A stretch of DNA of 64,000 nt from Dichetophora obliterata (GCA_963920525.1 OY986435.1:225401293-225465292), one strand, 5' to 3'; positions 28,201-43,600 are shown, counted from the stretch's first letter. A program made the numbers and translations. Notes: generated by a model from the sequence alone, not told the origin.

Positions 28201-30110
28201 CCTTTTATGATGTATGGTTTAGAAGTTATGGCTAAAAAATCAAAAAAATCGCAAAAAACCACGTCAAAAACTATGATTCATGTAAAAAATTTTAACTAAG
28301 ATTCTTGAAAAAAAATCAAATTCCAGAAAACTTTTTTCTGAATATGCAGTCTTGTGTATATATGTATTAGAAACAATTTGGTGTATAAATCGTCCTTGTA
28401 GGATGTATGGTTTGGGAGTTATGACGGAAAAAGCACATGTTTTTGGCCAGCTTCCACTCCAAAAAGTGTTCTACAACTCCTAAACTACAAGAGATAGAGC
28501 AAACGGCATTTGGACAAAGGAGTATCCCTTCTTAAGGACGAGGACCTGGTGCTCATTATTATGCATGAATCGTCCTTATCTGATATGTAGTTTTTATTTT
28601 AGAAAATAAATAAAAAAAATAAAAATTGACAAAAAAGGGCACATGAAATTAACATGAAATCTAATTTTTAAAATTATTTTAAGGATACAGTCTTGTGGGC
28701 AGTAGCTTAAGGAACATTTTGATGCATAAATCGTCCTTTTATGATGTATGGTTTAGAAGTTATGGCTAAAAAATCAAAAAAATCGCAAAAAACCACGTCA
28801 AAAACTATGATTCATGTAAAAAATTTTAACTAAGATTCTTGAAAAAAAATCAAATTCCAGAAAACTTTTTTCTGAATATGCATTCTTGTGTATATATGTA
28901 TTAGAAACAATTTGGTGTATAAATCGTCCTTGTAGGATGTATAGTTTGGGAGTTATGACGGAAAAAGCACATGTTTTTGGCCAGCTTCCACTCCAAAAAG
29001 TGTTCTACAACTCCTAAACTACAAGAGATAGAGCAAACGGCATTTGGACAAAGGAGTATCCCTTCTTAAGGACGAGGACCTGGTGCTTATTTTATTGCAT
29101 GAATCGTCCTTATCTGATATGTAGTTTTTATTTTAGAAAATAAATAAAAAAAATAAAAATTGACAAAAAAGGGCACATGAAATTAACATGAAATCTAATT
29201 TTTAAAATTATTTTAAGGATACAGTCTTGTGGGCAGTAGCTTAAGGAACATTTTGATGCATAAATCGTCCTTTTATGATGTATGGTTTAGAAGTTATGGC
29301 TAAAAAATCAAAAAAATCGCAAAAAACCACGTCAAAAACTATGATTCATGTAAAAAATTTTAACTAAGATTATTGAAAAAAAATCAAATTCCAGAAAACT
29401 TTTTTCTGAATATGCACTCTTGTGTATATATGTATTAGAAACAATTTGGTGTATAAATCGTCCTTGTAGGATGTATGGTTTGGGAGTTATGACGGAAAAA
29501 GCACATGTTTTTGGCCAGCTTCCACTCCAAAAAGTGTTCTACAACTCCTAAACTACAAGAGATAGAGCAAACGGCATTTGGACAAAGGAGTATCCCTTCT
29601 TAAGGACGAGGACCTCGTGCTCATTTTATTGCATGAATCGTCCTTATCTGATATGTAGTTTTTATTTTAGAAAATAAATAAAAAAAATAAAAATTGACAA
29701 AAAAGGGCACATGAAATTAACATGAAATCTAACTTTTAAAATTATTTTAAGGATACAGTCTTGTGGGCAGTAGCTTAAGGAACATTTTGATGCATAAATC
29801 GTCCTTTTATGATGTATGGTTTAGAAGTTATGGCTAAAAAATCAAAAAAATCGCAAAAAACCACGTCAAAAACTATGATTCATGTAAAAAATTTTAACTA
29901 AGATTCTTGAAAAAAAATCAAATTCCAGAAAACTTTTTTCTGAATATGCACTCTTGTGTATATATGTATTAGAAACAATTTGGTGTATAAATCGTCCTTG
30001 TAGGATGTATGGTTTGGGAGTTATGACGGAAAAAGCACATGTTTTTGGCCAGCTTCCACTCCAAAAAGTGTTCTACAACTCCTAAACTACAAGAGATAGA
30101 GCAAACGGCA
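25300..30110. repeat. Five-monomer higher-order repeat, offset 2,670 bp
   Basis: Variants repeat at 5 x 534 bp: the taacttttaaaa variant at 27061 and 29731, cattattatg near 25885 and 28555, atgcattcttg near 26209 and 28879, and ctcgtgctc near 26944 and 29614. One extra T in the first copy (near 25460) shifts the offset to 2,671 upstream of it. This is a clean multi-monomer repeat unit in the homogeneous central part of the array. Confidence 0.85.
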
Positions 30111-33100
30111 TTTGGACAAAGGAGTATTCCTTCTTAAGGACGAGGACCTGGTGCTCATTTTAATGCATGAATCGTCCTTATCTGATATGTAGTTTTTATT
30201 TTAGAAAATAAATAAAAAAAATAAAAATTGACAAAAAAGGGCACATGAAATTAACATGAAATCTAATTTTTAAAATTATTTTAAGGATACAGTCTTGTGG
30301 GCAGTAGCTTAAGGAACATTTTGATGCATAAATCGTCCTTTTATGATGTATGGTTTAGAAGTTATGGCTAAAAAATCAAAAAAATCGCAAAAAACCACGT
30401 CAAAAACTATGATTCATGTAAAAAATTTTACCTAAGATTCTTGAAAAAAAATCAAATTCCAGAAAACTTTTTTCTGAATATGCACTCTTCTGTATATATG
30501 TATTAGAAACAATTTGGTGTATAAATCGTCCTTGTAGGATGTATGGTTTGGGAGTTATGACGGAAAAAGCACATGTTTTTGGCCAGCTTCCACTCCAAAA
30601 AGTGTTCTACAACTCCTAAACTACAAGAGATAGAGCAAACGGCATTTTGACAAAGGAGTATCCCTTCTTAAGGACGAGGACCTGGTGCTCATTTTAATGC
30701 ATGAATCGTCCTTATCTGATATGTAGTTTTTATTTTAGAAAATAAATAAAAAAAATAAAAATTGACAAAAAAGGGCACATGAAATTAACATGAAATCTAA
30801 TTTTTAAAATTATTTTAAGGATACAGTCTTGTGGGCAGTAGCTTAAGGAACATTTTGATGCATAAATCGTCCTTTTATGATGTATGGTTTAGAAGTTATG
30901 GCTAAAAAATCAAAAAAATCGCAAAAAACCACGTCAAAAACTATGATTCATGTAAAAAATTTTAACTAAGATTCTTGAAAAAAAATCAAATTCCAGAAAA
31001 CTTTTTTCTGAATATGCACTCTTGTGTATATATGTATTAGAAACAATTTGGTGTATAAATCGTCCTTGTAGGATGTATGGTTTGGGAGTTATGACGGAAA
31101 AAGCACATGTTTTTGGCCAGCTTCCACTCCAAAAAGTGTTCTACAACTCCTAAACTACAAGAGATAGAGCAAACGGCATTTGGACAAAGGAGTATCCCTT
31201 CTTAAGGACGAGGACCTGGTGCTCATTTTATTGCATGAATCGTCCTTATCTGATATGTAGTTTTTATTTTAGAAAATAAATAAAAAAAATAAAAATTGAC
31301 AAAAAAGGGCACATGAAATTAACATGAAATCTAATTTTTAAAATTATTATAAGGATACAGTCTTGTGGGCAGTAGCTTAAGGAACATTTTGATGCATAAA
31401 TCGTCCTTTTATGATGTATGGTTTAGAAGTTATGGCTAAAAAATCAAAAAAATCGCAAAAAACCACGTCAAAAACTATGATTCATGTAAAAAATTTTAAC
31501 TAAGATTCTTGAAAAAAAATCAAATTCCAGAAAACTTTTTTCTGAATATGCAGTCTTGTGTATATATGTATTAGAAACAATTTGGTGTATAAATCGTCCT
31601 TGTAGGATGTATGGTTTGGGAGTTATGACGGAAAAAGCACATGTTTTTGGCCAGCTTCCACTCCAAAAAGTGTTCTACAACTCCTAAACTACAAGAGATA
31701 GAGCAAACGGCATTTGGACAAAGGAGTATCCCTTCTTAAGGACGAGGACCTCGTGCTCATTTTATTGCATGAATCGTCCTTATCTGATATGTAGTTTTTA
31801 TTTTAGAAAATAAATAAAAAAAATAAAAATTGACAAAAAAGGGCACATGAAATTAACATGAAATCTAACTTTTAAAATTATTTTAAGGATACAGTCTTGT
31901 GGGCAGTAGCTTAAGGAACATTTTGATGCATAAATCGTCCTTTTATGATGTATGGTTTAGAAGTTATGGCTAAAAAATCAAAAAAATCGCAAAAAACCAC
32001 GTCAAAAACTATGATTCATGTAAAAAATTTTAACTAAGATTCTTGAAAAAAAATCAAATTCCAGAAAACTTTTTTCTGAATATGCACTCTTGTGTATATA
32101 TGTATTAGAAACAATTTGGTGTATAAATCGTCCTTGTAGGATGTATGGTTTGGGAGTTATGACGGAAAAAGCACATGTTTTTGGCCAGCTTCCACTCCAA
32201 AAAGTGTTCTACAACTCCTAAACTACAAGAGATAGAGCAAACGGCATTTGGACAAAGGAGTATTCCTTCTTAAGGACGAGGACCTGGTGCTCATTATTAT
32301 GCATGAATCGTCCTTATCTGATATGTAGTTTTTATTTTAGAAAATAAATAAAAAAAATAAAAATTGACAAAAAAGGGCACATGAAATTAACATGAAATCT
32401 AATTTTTAAAATTATTTTAAGGATACAGTCTTGTGGGCAGTAGCTTAAGGAACATTTTGATGCATAAATCGTCCTTTTAGGATGTATGGTTTAGAAGTTA
32501 TGGCTAAAAAATCAAAAAAATCGCAAAAAACCACGTCAAAAACTATGATTCATGTAAAAAATTTTACCTAAGATTATTGAAAAAAAATCAAATTCCAGAA
32601 AACTTTTTTCTGAATATGCACTCTTCTGTATATATGTATTAGAAACAATTTGGTGTATAAATCGTCCTTGTAGGATGTATGGTTTGGGAGTTATGACGGA
32701 AAAAGCACATGTTTTTGGCCAGCTTCCACTCCAAAAAGTGTTCTACAACTCCTAAACTACAAGAGATAGAGCAAACGGCATTTTGACAAAGGAGTATCCC
32801 TTCTTAAGGACGAGGACCTGGTGCTCATTTTAATGCATGAATCGTCCTTATCTGATATGTAGTTTTTATTTTAGAAAATAAATAAAAAAAATAAAAATTG
32901 ACAAAAAAGGGCACATGAAATTAACATGAAATCTAATTTTTAAAATTATTTTAAGGATACAGTCTTGTGGGCAGTAGCTTAAGGAACATTTTGATGCATA
33001 AATCGTCCTTTTATGATGTATGGTTTAGAAGTTATGGCTAAAAAATCAAAAAAATCGCAAAAAACCACGTCAAAAACTATGATTCATGTAAAAAATTTTA

Positions 33101-33836
33101 ACTAAGATTCTTGAAAAAAAATCAAATTCCAGAAAACTTTTTTCTGAATATGCACTCTTGTGTATATATGTATTAGAAACAATTTGGTGTATAAATCGTC
33201 CTTGTAGGATGTATGGTTTGGGAGTTATGACGGAAAAAGCACATGTTTTTGGCCAGCTTCCACTCCAAAAAGTGTTCTACAACTCCTAAACTACAAGAGA
33301 TAGAGCAAACGGCATTTGGACAAAGGAGTATCCCTTCTTAAGGACGAGGACCTCGTGCTCATTTTATTGCATGAATCGTCCTTATCTGATATGTAGTTTT
33401 TATTTTAGAAAATAAATAAAAAAAATAAAAATTGACAAAAAAGGGCACATGAAATTAACATGAAATCTAATTTTTAAAATTATTATAAGGATACAGTCTT
33501 GTGGGCAGTAGCTTAAGGAACATTTTGATGCATAAATCGTCCTTTTATGATGTATGGTTTAGAAGTTATGGCTAAAAAATCAAAAAAATCGCAAAAAACC
33601 ACGTCAAAAACTATGATTCATGTAAAAAATTTTAACTAAGATTCTTGAAAAAAAATCAAATTCCAGAAAACTTTTTTCTGAATATGCAGTCTTGTGTATA
33701 TATGTATTAGAAACAATTTGGTGTATAAATCGTCCTTGTAGGATGTATGGTTTGGGAGTTATGACGGAAAAAGCACATGTTTTTGGCCAGCTTCCACTCC
33801 AAAAAGTGTTCTGCAACTCCTAAACTACAAGAGATA
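29600..33836. repeat. Four-monomer higher-order repeat, offset 2,136 bp
   Basis: Variants repeat at 4 x 534 bp: ctcgtgctc at 29614 and 31750, tgcactcttctg at 30481 and 32617, and attattataagg (ggatac at 31353 and 33489). Further right, ctgcaactcc occurs near 33810 and 34878, two monomers apart. The exchange register therefore changes from five to four to two monomers along the array. Confidence 0.8.
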
Positions 33837-36800
33837 GAGCAAACGGCATTTTGACAAAGGAGTATCCCTTCTTAAGGACGAGGACCTGGTGCTCATTTTA
33901 ATGCATGAATCGTCCTTATCTGATATGTAGTTTTTATTTTAGAAAATAAATAAAAAAAATAAAAATTGACAAAAAAGGGCACATGAAATTAACATGAAAT
34001 CTAATTTTTAAAATTATTTTAAGGATACAGTCTTGTGGGCAGTAGCTTAAGGAACATTTTGATGCATAAATCGTCCTTTTATGATGTATGGTTTAGAAGT
34101 TATGGCTAAAAAATCAAAAAAATCGCAAAAAACCACGTCAAAAACTATGATTCATGTAAAAAATTTTAACTAAGATTCTTGAAAAAAAATCAAATTCCAG
34201 AAAACTTTTTTCCGAATATGCACTCTTCTGTATATATGTATTAGAAACAATTTGGTGTATAAATCGTCCTTGTAGGATGTATGGTTTGGGAGTTATGACG
34301 GAAAAAGCACATGTTTTTGGCCAGCTTCCACTCCAAAAAGTGTTCTAAAACTCCTAAACTACAAGAGATAGAGCAAACGGCATTTTGACAAAGGAGTATC
34401 CCTTCTTAAGGACGAGGACCTGGTGCTCATTTTAATGCATGAATCGTCCTTATCTGATATGTAGTTTTTATTTTAGAAAATAAATAAAAAAAATAAAAAT
34501 TGACAAAAAAGGGCACATGAAATTAACATGAAATCTAATTTTTAAAATTATTTTAAGGATACAGTCTTGTGAACAGTAGCTTAAGGAACATTTTGATGCA
34601 TAAATCGTCCTTTTATGATGTATGGTTTAGAAGTTATGGCTAAAAAATCAAAAAAATCGCAAAAAACCACGTCAAAAACTATGATTCATGTAAAAAATTT
34701 TAACTAAGATTCTTGAAAAAAAATCAAATTCCAGAAAACTTTTTTCTGAATATGCAGTCTTGTGTATATATGTATTAGAAACAATTTGGTGTATAAATCG
34801 TCCTTGTAGGATGTATGGTTTGGGAGTTATGACGGAAAAAGCACATGTTTTTGGCCAGCTTCCACTCCAAAAAGTGTTCTGCAACTCCTAAACTACAAGA
34901 GATAGAGCAAACGGCATTTTGACAAAGGAGTATCCCTTCTTAAGGACGAGGACCTGGTGCTCATTTTAATGCATGAATCGTCCTTATCTGATATGTAGTT
35001 TTTATTTTAGAAAATAAATAAAAAAAATAAAAATTGACAAAAAAGGGCACATGAAATTAACATGAAATCTAATTTTTAAAATTATTTTAAGGATACAGTC
35101 TTGTGGGCAGTAGCTTAAGGAACATTTTGATGCATAAATCGTCCTTTTATGATGTATGGTTTAGAAGTTATGGCTAAAAAATCAAAAAAATCGCAAAAAA
35201 CCACGTCAAAAACTATGATTCATGTAAAAAATTTTAACTAAGATTCTTGAAAAAAAATCAAATTCCAGAAAACTTTTTTCTGAATATGCACTCTTGTGTA
35301 TATATGTATTAGAAACAATTTGGTGTATAAATCGTCCTTGTAGGATGTATGGTTTGGGAGTTATGACGGAAAAAGCACATGTTTTTGGCCAGCTTCCACT
35401 CCAAAAAGTGTTCTACAACTCCTAAAATAAAAGAGATAGAGCAAACGGCATTTTGACAAAGGAGTATCCCTTCTTAAGGACGAGGACCTGGTGCTCATTT
35501 TAATGCATGAATCGTCCTTATCTGATATGTAGTTTTTATTTTAGAAAATAAATAAAAAAAATAAAAATTGACAAAAAAGGGCACATGAAATTAACATGAA
35601 ATCTAATTTTTAAAATTATTTTAAGGATACAGTCTTGTGGGCAGTAGCTTAAGGAACATTTTGATGCATAATTCGTCCTTTTATGATGTAGGGTTTAGAA
35701 GTTATGGCTAAAAAATAAAAAAAATCGCAAAAAACCACGTCAAAAACTATGATTCATGTAAAAAATTTTAACTAAGATTCTTGAAAAAAAATCAAATTCC
35801 AGAAAACTTTTTTCTGAATATGCAGTCTTGTGTATATATGTATTAGAAACAATTTGGTGTATAAATCGTCCTTGTAGGATGTATGGTTTGGGAGTTATGA
35901 CGGAAAAAGCACATGTTTTTGGCCAGCTTCCACTCCAAAAAGTGTTCTACAACTCCTAAACTACAAGAGATAGAGCAAACGGCATTTGGACAAAGGAGTA
36001 TCCCTTCTTAAGGACGAGGACCTGGTGCTCATTTTAATGCATGAATCGTCCTTATCTGATATGTATTTTTTATTTTAGAAAATAAATAAAAAAAATAAAA
36101 ATTGACAAAAAAGGGCACATGAAATTAACATGAAATCTAATCTTTAAAATTATTTTAAGGATACAGTCTTGTGGGCAGTAGCTTAAGGAACATTTTGATG
36201 CATAAATCGTCCTTTTATGATGTATGGTTTAGAAGTTATGGCTAAAAAATCAAAAAAATCGCAAAAAACCACGTCAAAAACTATGATTCATGTAAAAAAT
36301 TTTATCTAAGATTCTTGAAAAAAAATCAAATTCCAGAAAACTTTTTTCTGAATATGCAGTCTTGTGTATATATGTATTAGAAACAATTTGGTGTATAAAT
36401 CGTCCTTGTAGGATGTATGGTTTGGGAGTTATGACGGAAAAAGCACATGTTTTTGGCCAGCTTCCACTCCAAAAAGTGTTCTACAACTCCTAAGCTACAA
36501 GAGATAGAGCAAACGGCATTTGGACAAAGGAGTATCCCTTCTTAAGGACGAGGACCTGGTGCTCATTTTAATGCATGAATCGTCCTTATCTGATATGTAG
36601 TTTTTATTTTAGAAAATAAATAAAAAAAAATAAAAATTGACAAAAAAGGGCACATGAAATTAACATGAAATCTAATTTTTAAAATTATTTTAAGGATACA
36701 GTCTTGTGGGCAGTAGCTTAAGGAACATTTTGATGCATAAATCGTCCTTTTATGATGTATGGTTTAGAAGTTATGGCTAAAAAATCAAAAAAATCGCAAA

Positions 36801-38099
36801 AAACCACGTCAAAAACTATGATTCATGTAAAAAATTTTAACTAAGATTCTTGAAAAAAAATCAAATTCCAGAAAACTTTTTTCTGAATATGCAGTCTTGT
36901 GTATATATGTATTAGAAACAATTTGGTGTATAAATCGTCCTTGTAGGATGTATGGTTTGGGAGTTATGACGGAAAAAGCACATGTTTTTGGCCAGCTTCC
37001 ACTCCAAAAAGTGTTCTACAACTCCTAAACTACAAGAGATAGAGCAAACGGCATTTGGACAAAGGAGTATCCCTTCTTAAGGACGAGGACCTGGTGCTCA
37101 TTTTAATGCATGAATCGTCCTTATCTGATATGTAGTTTTTATTTTAGAAAATAAATAAAAAAAATAAAAATTGACAAAAAAGGGCACATGAAATTAACAT
37201 GAAATCTAATTTTTAAAATTATTTTAAGGATACAGTCTTGTGGGCAGTAGCTTAAGGAACATTTTGATGCATAAATCGTCCTTTTATGATGTATGGTTTA
37301 GAAGTTATGGCTAAAAAATCAAAAAAATCGCAAAAAACCACGTCAAAAACTATGATTCATGTAAAAAATTTTAACTAAGATTCTTGAAAAAAAATCAAAT
37401 TCCAGAAAACTTTTTTCTGAATATGCAGTCTTGTGTATATATGTATTAGAAACAATTTGGTGTATAAATTGTCCTTGTAGGATGTATGGTTTGGGAGTTA
37501 TGACGGAAAAAGCACATGTTTTTGGCCAGCTTCCACTCCAAAAAGTGTTCTACAACTCCTAAACTACAAGAGATAGAGCAAACGGCATTTGGACAAAGGA
37601 GTATCCCTTCTTAAGGACGAGGACCTGGTGCTCATTTTAATGCATGAATCGTCCTTATCTGATATGTAGTTTTTATTTTAGAAAATAAATAAAAAAAAAT
37701 AAAAATTGACAAAAAAGGGCACATGAAATTAACATGAAATCTAATTTTTAAAATTATTTTAAGGATACAGTCTTGTGGGCAGTAGCTTAAGGAACATTTT
37801 GATGCATAAATCGTCCTTTTTTGATGTATGGTTTAGAAGTTATGGCTAAAAAATCAAAAAAATCGCAAAAAACCACGTCAAAAACTATGATTCATGTAAA
37901 AAATTTTAACTAAGATTCTTGAAAAAAAATCAAATTCCAAAAAACTTTTTTCTGAATATGCAGTCTTGTGTATATATGTATTAGAAACAATTTGGTGTAT
38001 AAATCGTCCTTGTAGGATGTATGGTTTGGGAGTTATGACGGAAAAAGCACATGTTTTTGGCCAGCTTCCACTCCAAAAAGTGTTCTACAACTCCTAAAC

Positions 38100-38500
38100 T
38101 ACAAGAGATAGAGCAAACGGCATTTGGACAAAGGAGTATCCCTTATGATCCAATGAATCGTCCTTATCTGATATGTAGTTTTTATTTTAGAAAATAAATA
38201 AAAAAAATAAAAATTGACAAAAAAGGGCACATGAAATTAACATGAAATCTAATTTTTAAAATTATTTTAAGGATACAGTCTTGTGGGCAGTAGCTTAAGG
38301 AACATTTTGATGCATAAATCGTCCTTTTTTGATGTATGGTTTAGAAGTTATGGCTAAAAAATCAAAAAAATCGCAAAAAACCACGTCAAAAACTATGATT
38401 CATGTAAAAAATTTTAACTAAGATTCTTGAAAAAAAATCAAATTCCAGAAAACTTTTTTCCTTTCTCCAACTTCTTTTGGAGCTTCCACTCCAAAAAGTG
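38100..38500. repeat. Two unique rearranged junctions inside the satellite
   Basis: Near 38144 the expected cttcttaaggacg stretch after gagtatccctt is replaced by atgatccaatgaatcg, which removes part of C. At about 38459 the start of B is lost, and cctttctccaacttcttttggag joins the end of A to agcttccactcc in late B. The inserted piece contains a 6-bp fold-back, ctccaa and ttggag. Neither junction was seen elsewhere in the window. They mark the start of the more disturbed right-hand part of the array. Confidence 0.75.
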
Positions 38501-40699
38501 TTCTACAACTCCTAAACTACAAGAGATAGAGCAAACGGCATTTTGACAAAGGAGTATCCCTTCTTAAGGACGAGGACCTGGTGCTCATTTTAATGCATGA
38601 ATCGTCCTTATCTGATATGTAGTTTTTATTTTAGAAAATAAATAAAAAAAATAAAAATTGACAAAAAAGGGCACATGAAATTAACATGAAATCTAATTTT
38701 TAAAATTATTTTAAGGATACAGTCTTGTGGGCAGTAGCTTAAGAAACATTTTGATGCATAAATCGTCCTTTTATGATGTATGGTTTAGAAGTTATGGCTA
38801 AAAAATCAAAAAAATCGCAAAAAACCACGTCAAAAACTATGATTCATGTAAAAATTTTTAACTAAGATTCTTGAAAAAAAATCAAATTCCAGAAAACTTT
38901 TTTCTGAATATGCACTCTTGTGTATATATGTATTAGAAACAATTTGGTGTATAAATCGTCCTTGTAGGATGTATGGTTTGGGAGTTATGACGGAAAAAGC
39001 ACATGTTTTTGGCCAGCTTCCACTCCAAAAAGTGTTCTACAACTCCTAAACTACAAGACATAGAGCAAACGGCATTTTGACAAAGGAGTATCTCTTCTTA
39101 AGGACGAGGACCTGGTGCTCATTTTAATGCATGAATCGTCCTTATCTGATATGTAGTTTTTATTTTAGAAAATAAATAAAAAAAATAAAAATTGACAAAA
39201 AAGGGCACATGAAATTAACATGAAATCTAATTTTTAAAATTATTTTAAGGATACAGTCTTGTGGGCAGTAGCTTAAGGAACATTTTGATGCATAAATCGT
39301 CCTTTTATGATGTATGGTTTAGAAGTTATGGCTAAAAAATCAAAAAAATCGCAAAAAACCACGTCAAAAACTATGATTCATGTAAAAAATTTTAACTAAG
39401 ATTCTTGAAAAAAAATCAAATTCCAGAAAACTTTTTTCTGAATATGCACTCTTGTGTATATATGTATTAGAAACAATTTGGTGTATAAATCGTCCTTGTA
39501 GGATGTATGGTTTGGGAGTTATGACGGAAAAAGCACATGTTTTTGGCCAGCTTCCACTCCAAAAAGTGTTCTACAACTCCTAAACTACAAGAGATAGAGC
39601 AAACGGCATTTGGAGAAAGGAGTATCCCTTCTTAAGGACGAGGACCTGGTGCTCATTTTAATGCCTGAATTGTCCTTATCTGATATGTAGTTTTTATTTT
39701 AGAAAATAAATAAAAAAAATAAAAATTTACAAAAAAGGGCACATGAAGTTAACATGAAATCTAATTTTTAAAATTATTTTAAGGATACAGTCTTGTGGGC
39801 AGTAGCTTAAGGAACATTTTGATGCATAAATCGTCCTTTTATGATGTATGGTTTAGAAGTTATGGCTAAAAAATCAAAAAAATCGCAAAAAACCACGTCA
39901 AAAACTATGATTCATGTAAAAAATTTTAACTAAGATTCTTGAAAAAAAATCAAATTCCAGAAAACTTTTTTCTGAATATGCAGTCTTGTGTATATATGTA
40001 TTAGAAAGAATTTGGTGTATAAATCGTCCTTGTAGGATGTATGGTTTGGGAGTTATGACGGAAAAAGCACATGTTTTTGGCCAGCTTCCACTCCAAAAAG
40101 TGTTCTACAACTCCTAAACTACAAGAGATAGATCAAACGGCATTTGGACAAAGGAGTATTCTTTCTTAAGGACGAGGACCTGGTGCTCATTTTAATGCAT
40201 GAATCGTCCTTATCTGATATGTAGTTTTTATTTTAGAAAATAAATAAAAAAAATAAAAATTGACAAAAAAGGGCACATGAAATTAACATGAAATTTAATT
40301 TTTAAAATTATTTTAAAGATACAGTCTTGTGGGCAGTAGCTTAAGGAACATTTTGATGCATAAATCGTCCTTTTATGATGTATGGTTTAGAAGTTATGGC
40401 TAAAAAATCAAAAAAATCGCAAAAAACCACGTCAAAAACTATGATTCATGTAAAAAATTTTAACTAAGATTCTTGAAAAAAAATCAAATTCCAGAAAACT
40501 TTTTTCTGAATATGCAGTCTTGTGTATATATGTATTAGAAACAATTTGGTGTATAAATCGTCCTTGTAGAATGTATGCTTTGGGAGTTATGACGGAAAAA
40601 GCACATGTTTTTGGTCAGCTTCCACTCCAAAAAGTGTTCTACAACTCCTAAACTACAAGAGATAGAGCAAACGGCAATTGGACAAAGGACTATCCCTTC

Positions 40700-43600
40700 T
40701 TAAGGAAGAGGACCTGGTGCTCATTTTAATGCATGAATCGTCCTTATCTGATATGTAGTTTTTATTTTAGAAAATAAATAAAAACAATAAAAATTGACAA
40801 AAAAGGGCACATGAAGTTAACATGAAATCTAATTTTTAAAATTATTTTAAGGATACAGTCTTGTGGGTAGTAGCTTAAGGAACATTTTGAAGCATAAATC
40901 GTCCTTGTAGGATGTATGGTTTGGGAGTTATGACGGAAAAAGCACATGTTTTTGGCCAGCTTCCACTCCAAAAAGTGTTCTACAACTCCTAAACCTAAAC
41001 CATTATGATGTATGGTTTAGAAGTTATGGCTAAAAAATCAAAAAAATCGCAAAAAACCACGTCAAAAACTATGATTCATGTAAAAAATTTTAACTAAGAT
41101 TCTTGAAAAAAAATCAAATCCACTCCAATAAGTGTTCTACAACTCCTAAACTACAAGAGATAGAGCTAACGGCATTTGGAGAAAGGAGTATCCCTTCTTA
41201 AGGACGAGGACCTGGTGCTTATTTTAATGCCTGAATTGTCCTTATCTGATATGTAGTTTTTATTTTAGAAAATAAATAAAAAAAATAAAAATTGACAAAA
41301 AAGGGCACATGAAATTTAATTTTTAAAATTATTTTAAAGATACAGTCTTGTGGGCAGTAGCTTAGGGAACATTTTGATGCATAAATCGTCCTTTTATGAT
41401 GTATGGTTTAGAATTTATGGCTAAAAAATCAAAAAAATCGCAAAAAACCACGTCAAAAACTATGATTCATGTAAAAAATTTTAACTAAGATTCTTGAAAA
41501 AAAATCAAATTCCAGAAAACTTTTTTCTGAATATGCAGTCTTGTGTATATATGTATTAGAAACAATTTGGTGTATAAATCGTCCTTGTAGGATGTATGGT
41601 TTGGGAGTTATGACGGAAAAAGCACATGTTTTTGGCCAGCTTCCACTCCAAAAAGTGTTCTACAACTCCTAAACTACAAGAGATAGAGCAAACGGCATTT
41701 GGACAAAGGAGTATTCTTTCTTAAGGACGAGGACCTGGTGCTCATTTTAATGCATGAATCGTCCTTATCTGATATGTAGTTTTTATTTTAGAAAATAAAT
41801 AAAAAAAATAAAAATTGACAAAAAAGGGCACATGAAATTTAATTTTTAAAATTATTTTAAGGATACAGTCTTGTGGGCAGTAGCTTAAGGAACATTTTGA
41901 TGCATAAATCGTTCTTTTATGATGTATGGTTTAGAAGTTATGGCTAAAAAATCAAAAAAATCGCAAAAAACCACGTCAAAAACTATGATTCATGTAAAAA
42001 ATTTTAACTAAGATTCTTGAAAAAAAATCAAATCCACTCCAATAAGTGTTCTACAACTCCTAAACTACAAGAGATAGAGCAAACGGCATTTGGAGAAAGG
42101 AGTATCCCTTCTTAAGGACGAGGACCTGGTGCTCATTTTAATGCCTGAATTGTCCTTATCTGATATGTAGTTTTTATTTTAGAAAATAAATAAAAAAAAT
42201 AAAAATTGACAAAAAAGGGCACATGAAATTAACATGAAATTTAATTTTTAAAATTATTTTAAAGATACAGTCTTGTGGGCAGTAGCTTAAGGAACATTTT
42301 GATGCATAAATCGTCCTTTTATGATGTATGGTTTAGAATTTATGGCTAAAAAATCAAAAAAATCGCAAAAAACCACGTCAAAAACTATGATTCATGTAAA
42401 AAATTTTAACTAAGATTCTTGAAAAAAAATCAAATTCCAGAAAACTTTTTTCTGAATATGCAGTCTTGTGTATATATGTATTAGAAACAATTTGGTGTAT
42501 AAATCGTCCTTGTAGGATGTATGGTTTGGGAGTTATGACGGAAAAAGCACATGTTTTTGGCCAGCTTCCACTCCAAAAAGTGTTCTACAACTCCTAAACT
42601 ACAAGAGATAGAGCAAACGGCATTTGGACAAAGGAGTATTCTTTCTTAAGGACGAGGACCTGGTGCTCATTTTAATGCATGAATCGTCCTTATCTGATAT
42701 GTAGTTTTTATTTTAGAAAATAAATAAAAAAAATAAAAATTGACAAAAAAGGGCACATGAAGTTAACATGAAATCTAATTTTTAAAATTATTTTAAGGAT
42801 ACAGTCTTGTGGGTAGTAGCTTAAGGAACATTTTGAAGCATAAGTCGTCCTTTTATGATGTATGGTTTAGAAGTTATGGCTAAAAAATCAAAAAAATCGC
42901 AAAAAAACCACTTAAAAAACTATGATTCATGTAAAAAATTTTAACTAAGATTCTTGAAAAAAAATCAAATTCCAGAAAACTTTTTTCTGAATATGCACTC
43001 TTGTGTTTATATGTATTAGAAACAAGTTGGTGTATAAATCATCCTTGTAGGATGTATGGTTTGGGAGTTATGACGGAAAAAGCACATGTTTTTGGCCAGC
43101 CTCCACTCCAAAAAGTGTTCTACAACTCCTAAACTACAAGAGATAGAGCAAACGGCATTTGGACAAAGGAGTATTCTTTCTTAAGGACGAGGACCTGGTG
43201 CTCATTTTAATGCATGAATCGTCCTTATCTGATATGTAGTTTTTATTTTAGAAAATAAATAAAAAAAATAAAAATTGACAAAAAAGGGCACATGAAATTA
43301 ACATGAAATTTAATTTTTAAAATTATTTTAAGGATACAGTCTTGTGGGCAGTAGCTTAAGGAACATTTTGATGCATAAATCGTCTTTTTATGATGTATGG
43401 TTTAGAAGTTATGGCTAAAAAATCAAAAAAATCGCAAAAAACCACGTCAAAAACTATGATTCATGTAAAAAATTTTAACTAAGATTCTTGAAAAAAAATC
43501 AAATTCCAGAAAACTTTTTTCTGAATATGCAGTCTTGTGTATATATGTATTAGAAACAATTTGGTGTATAAATCGTCCTTGTAGAATGTATGGTTTGGGA

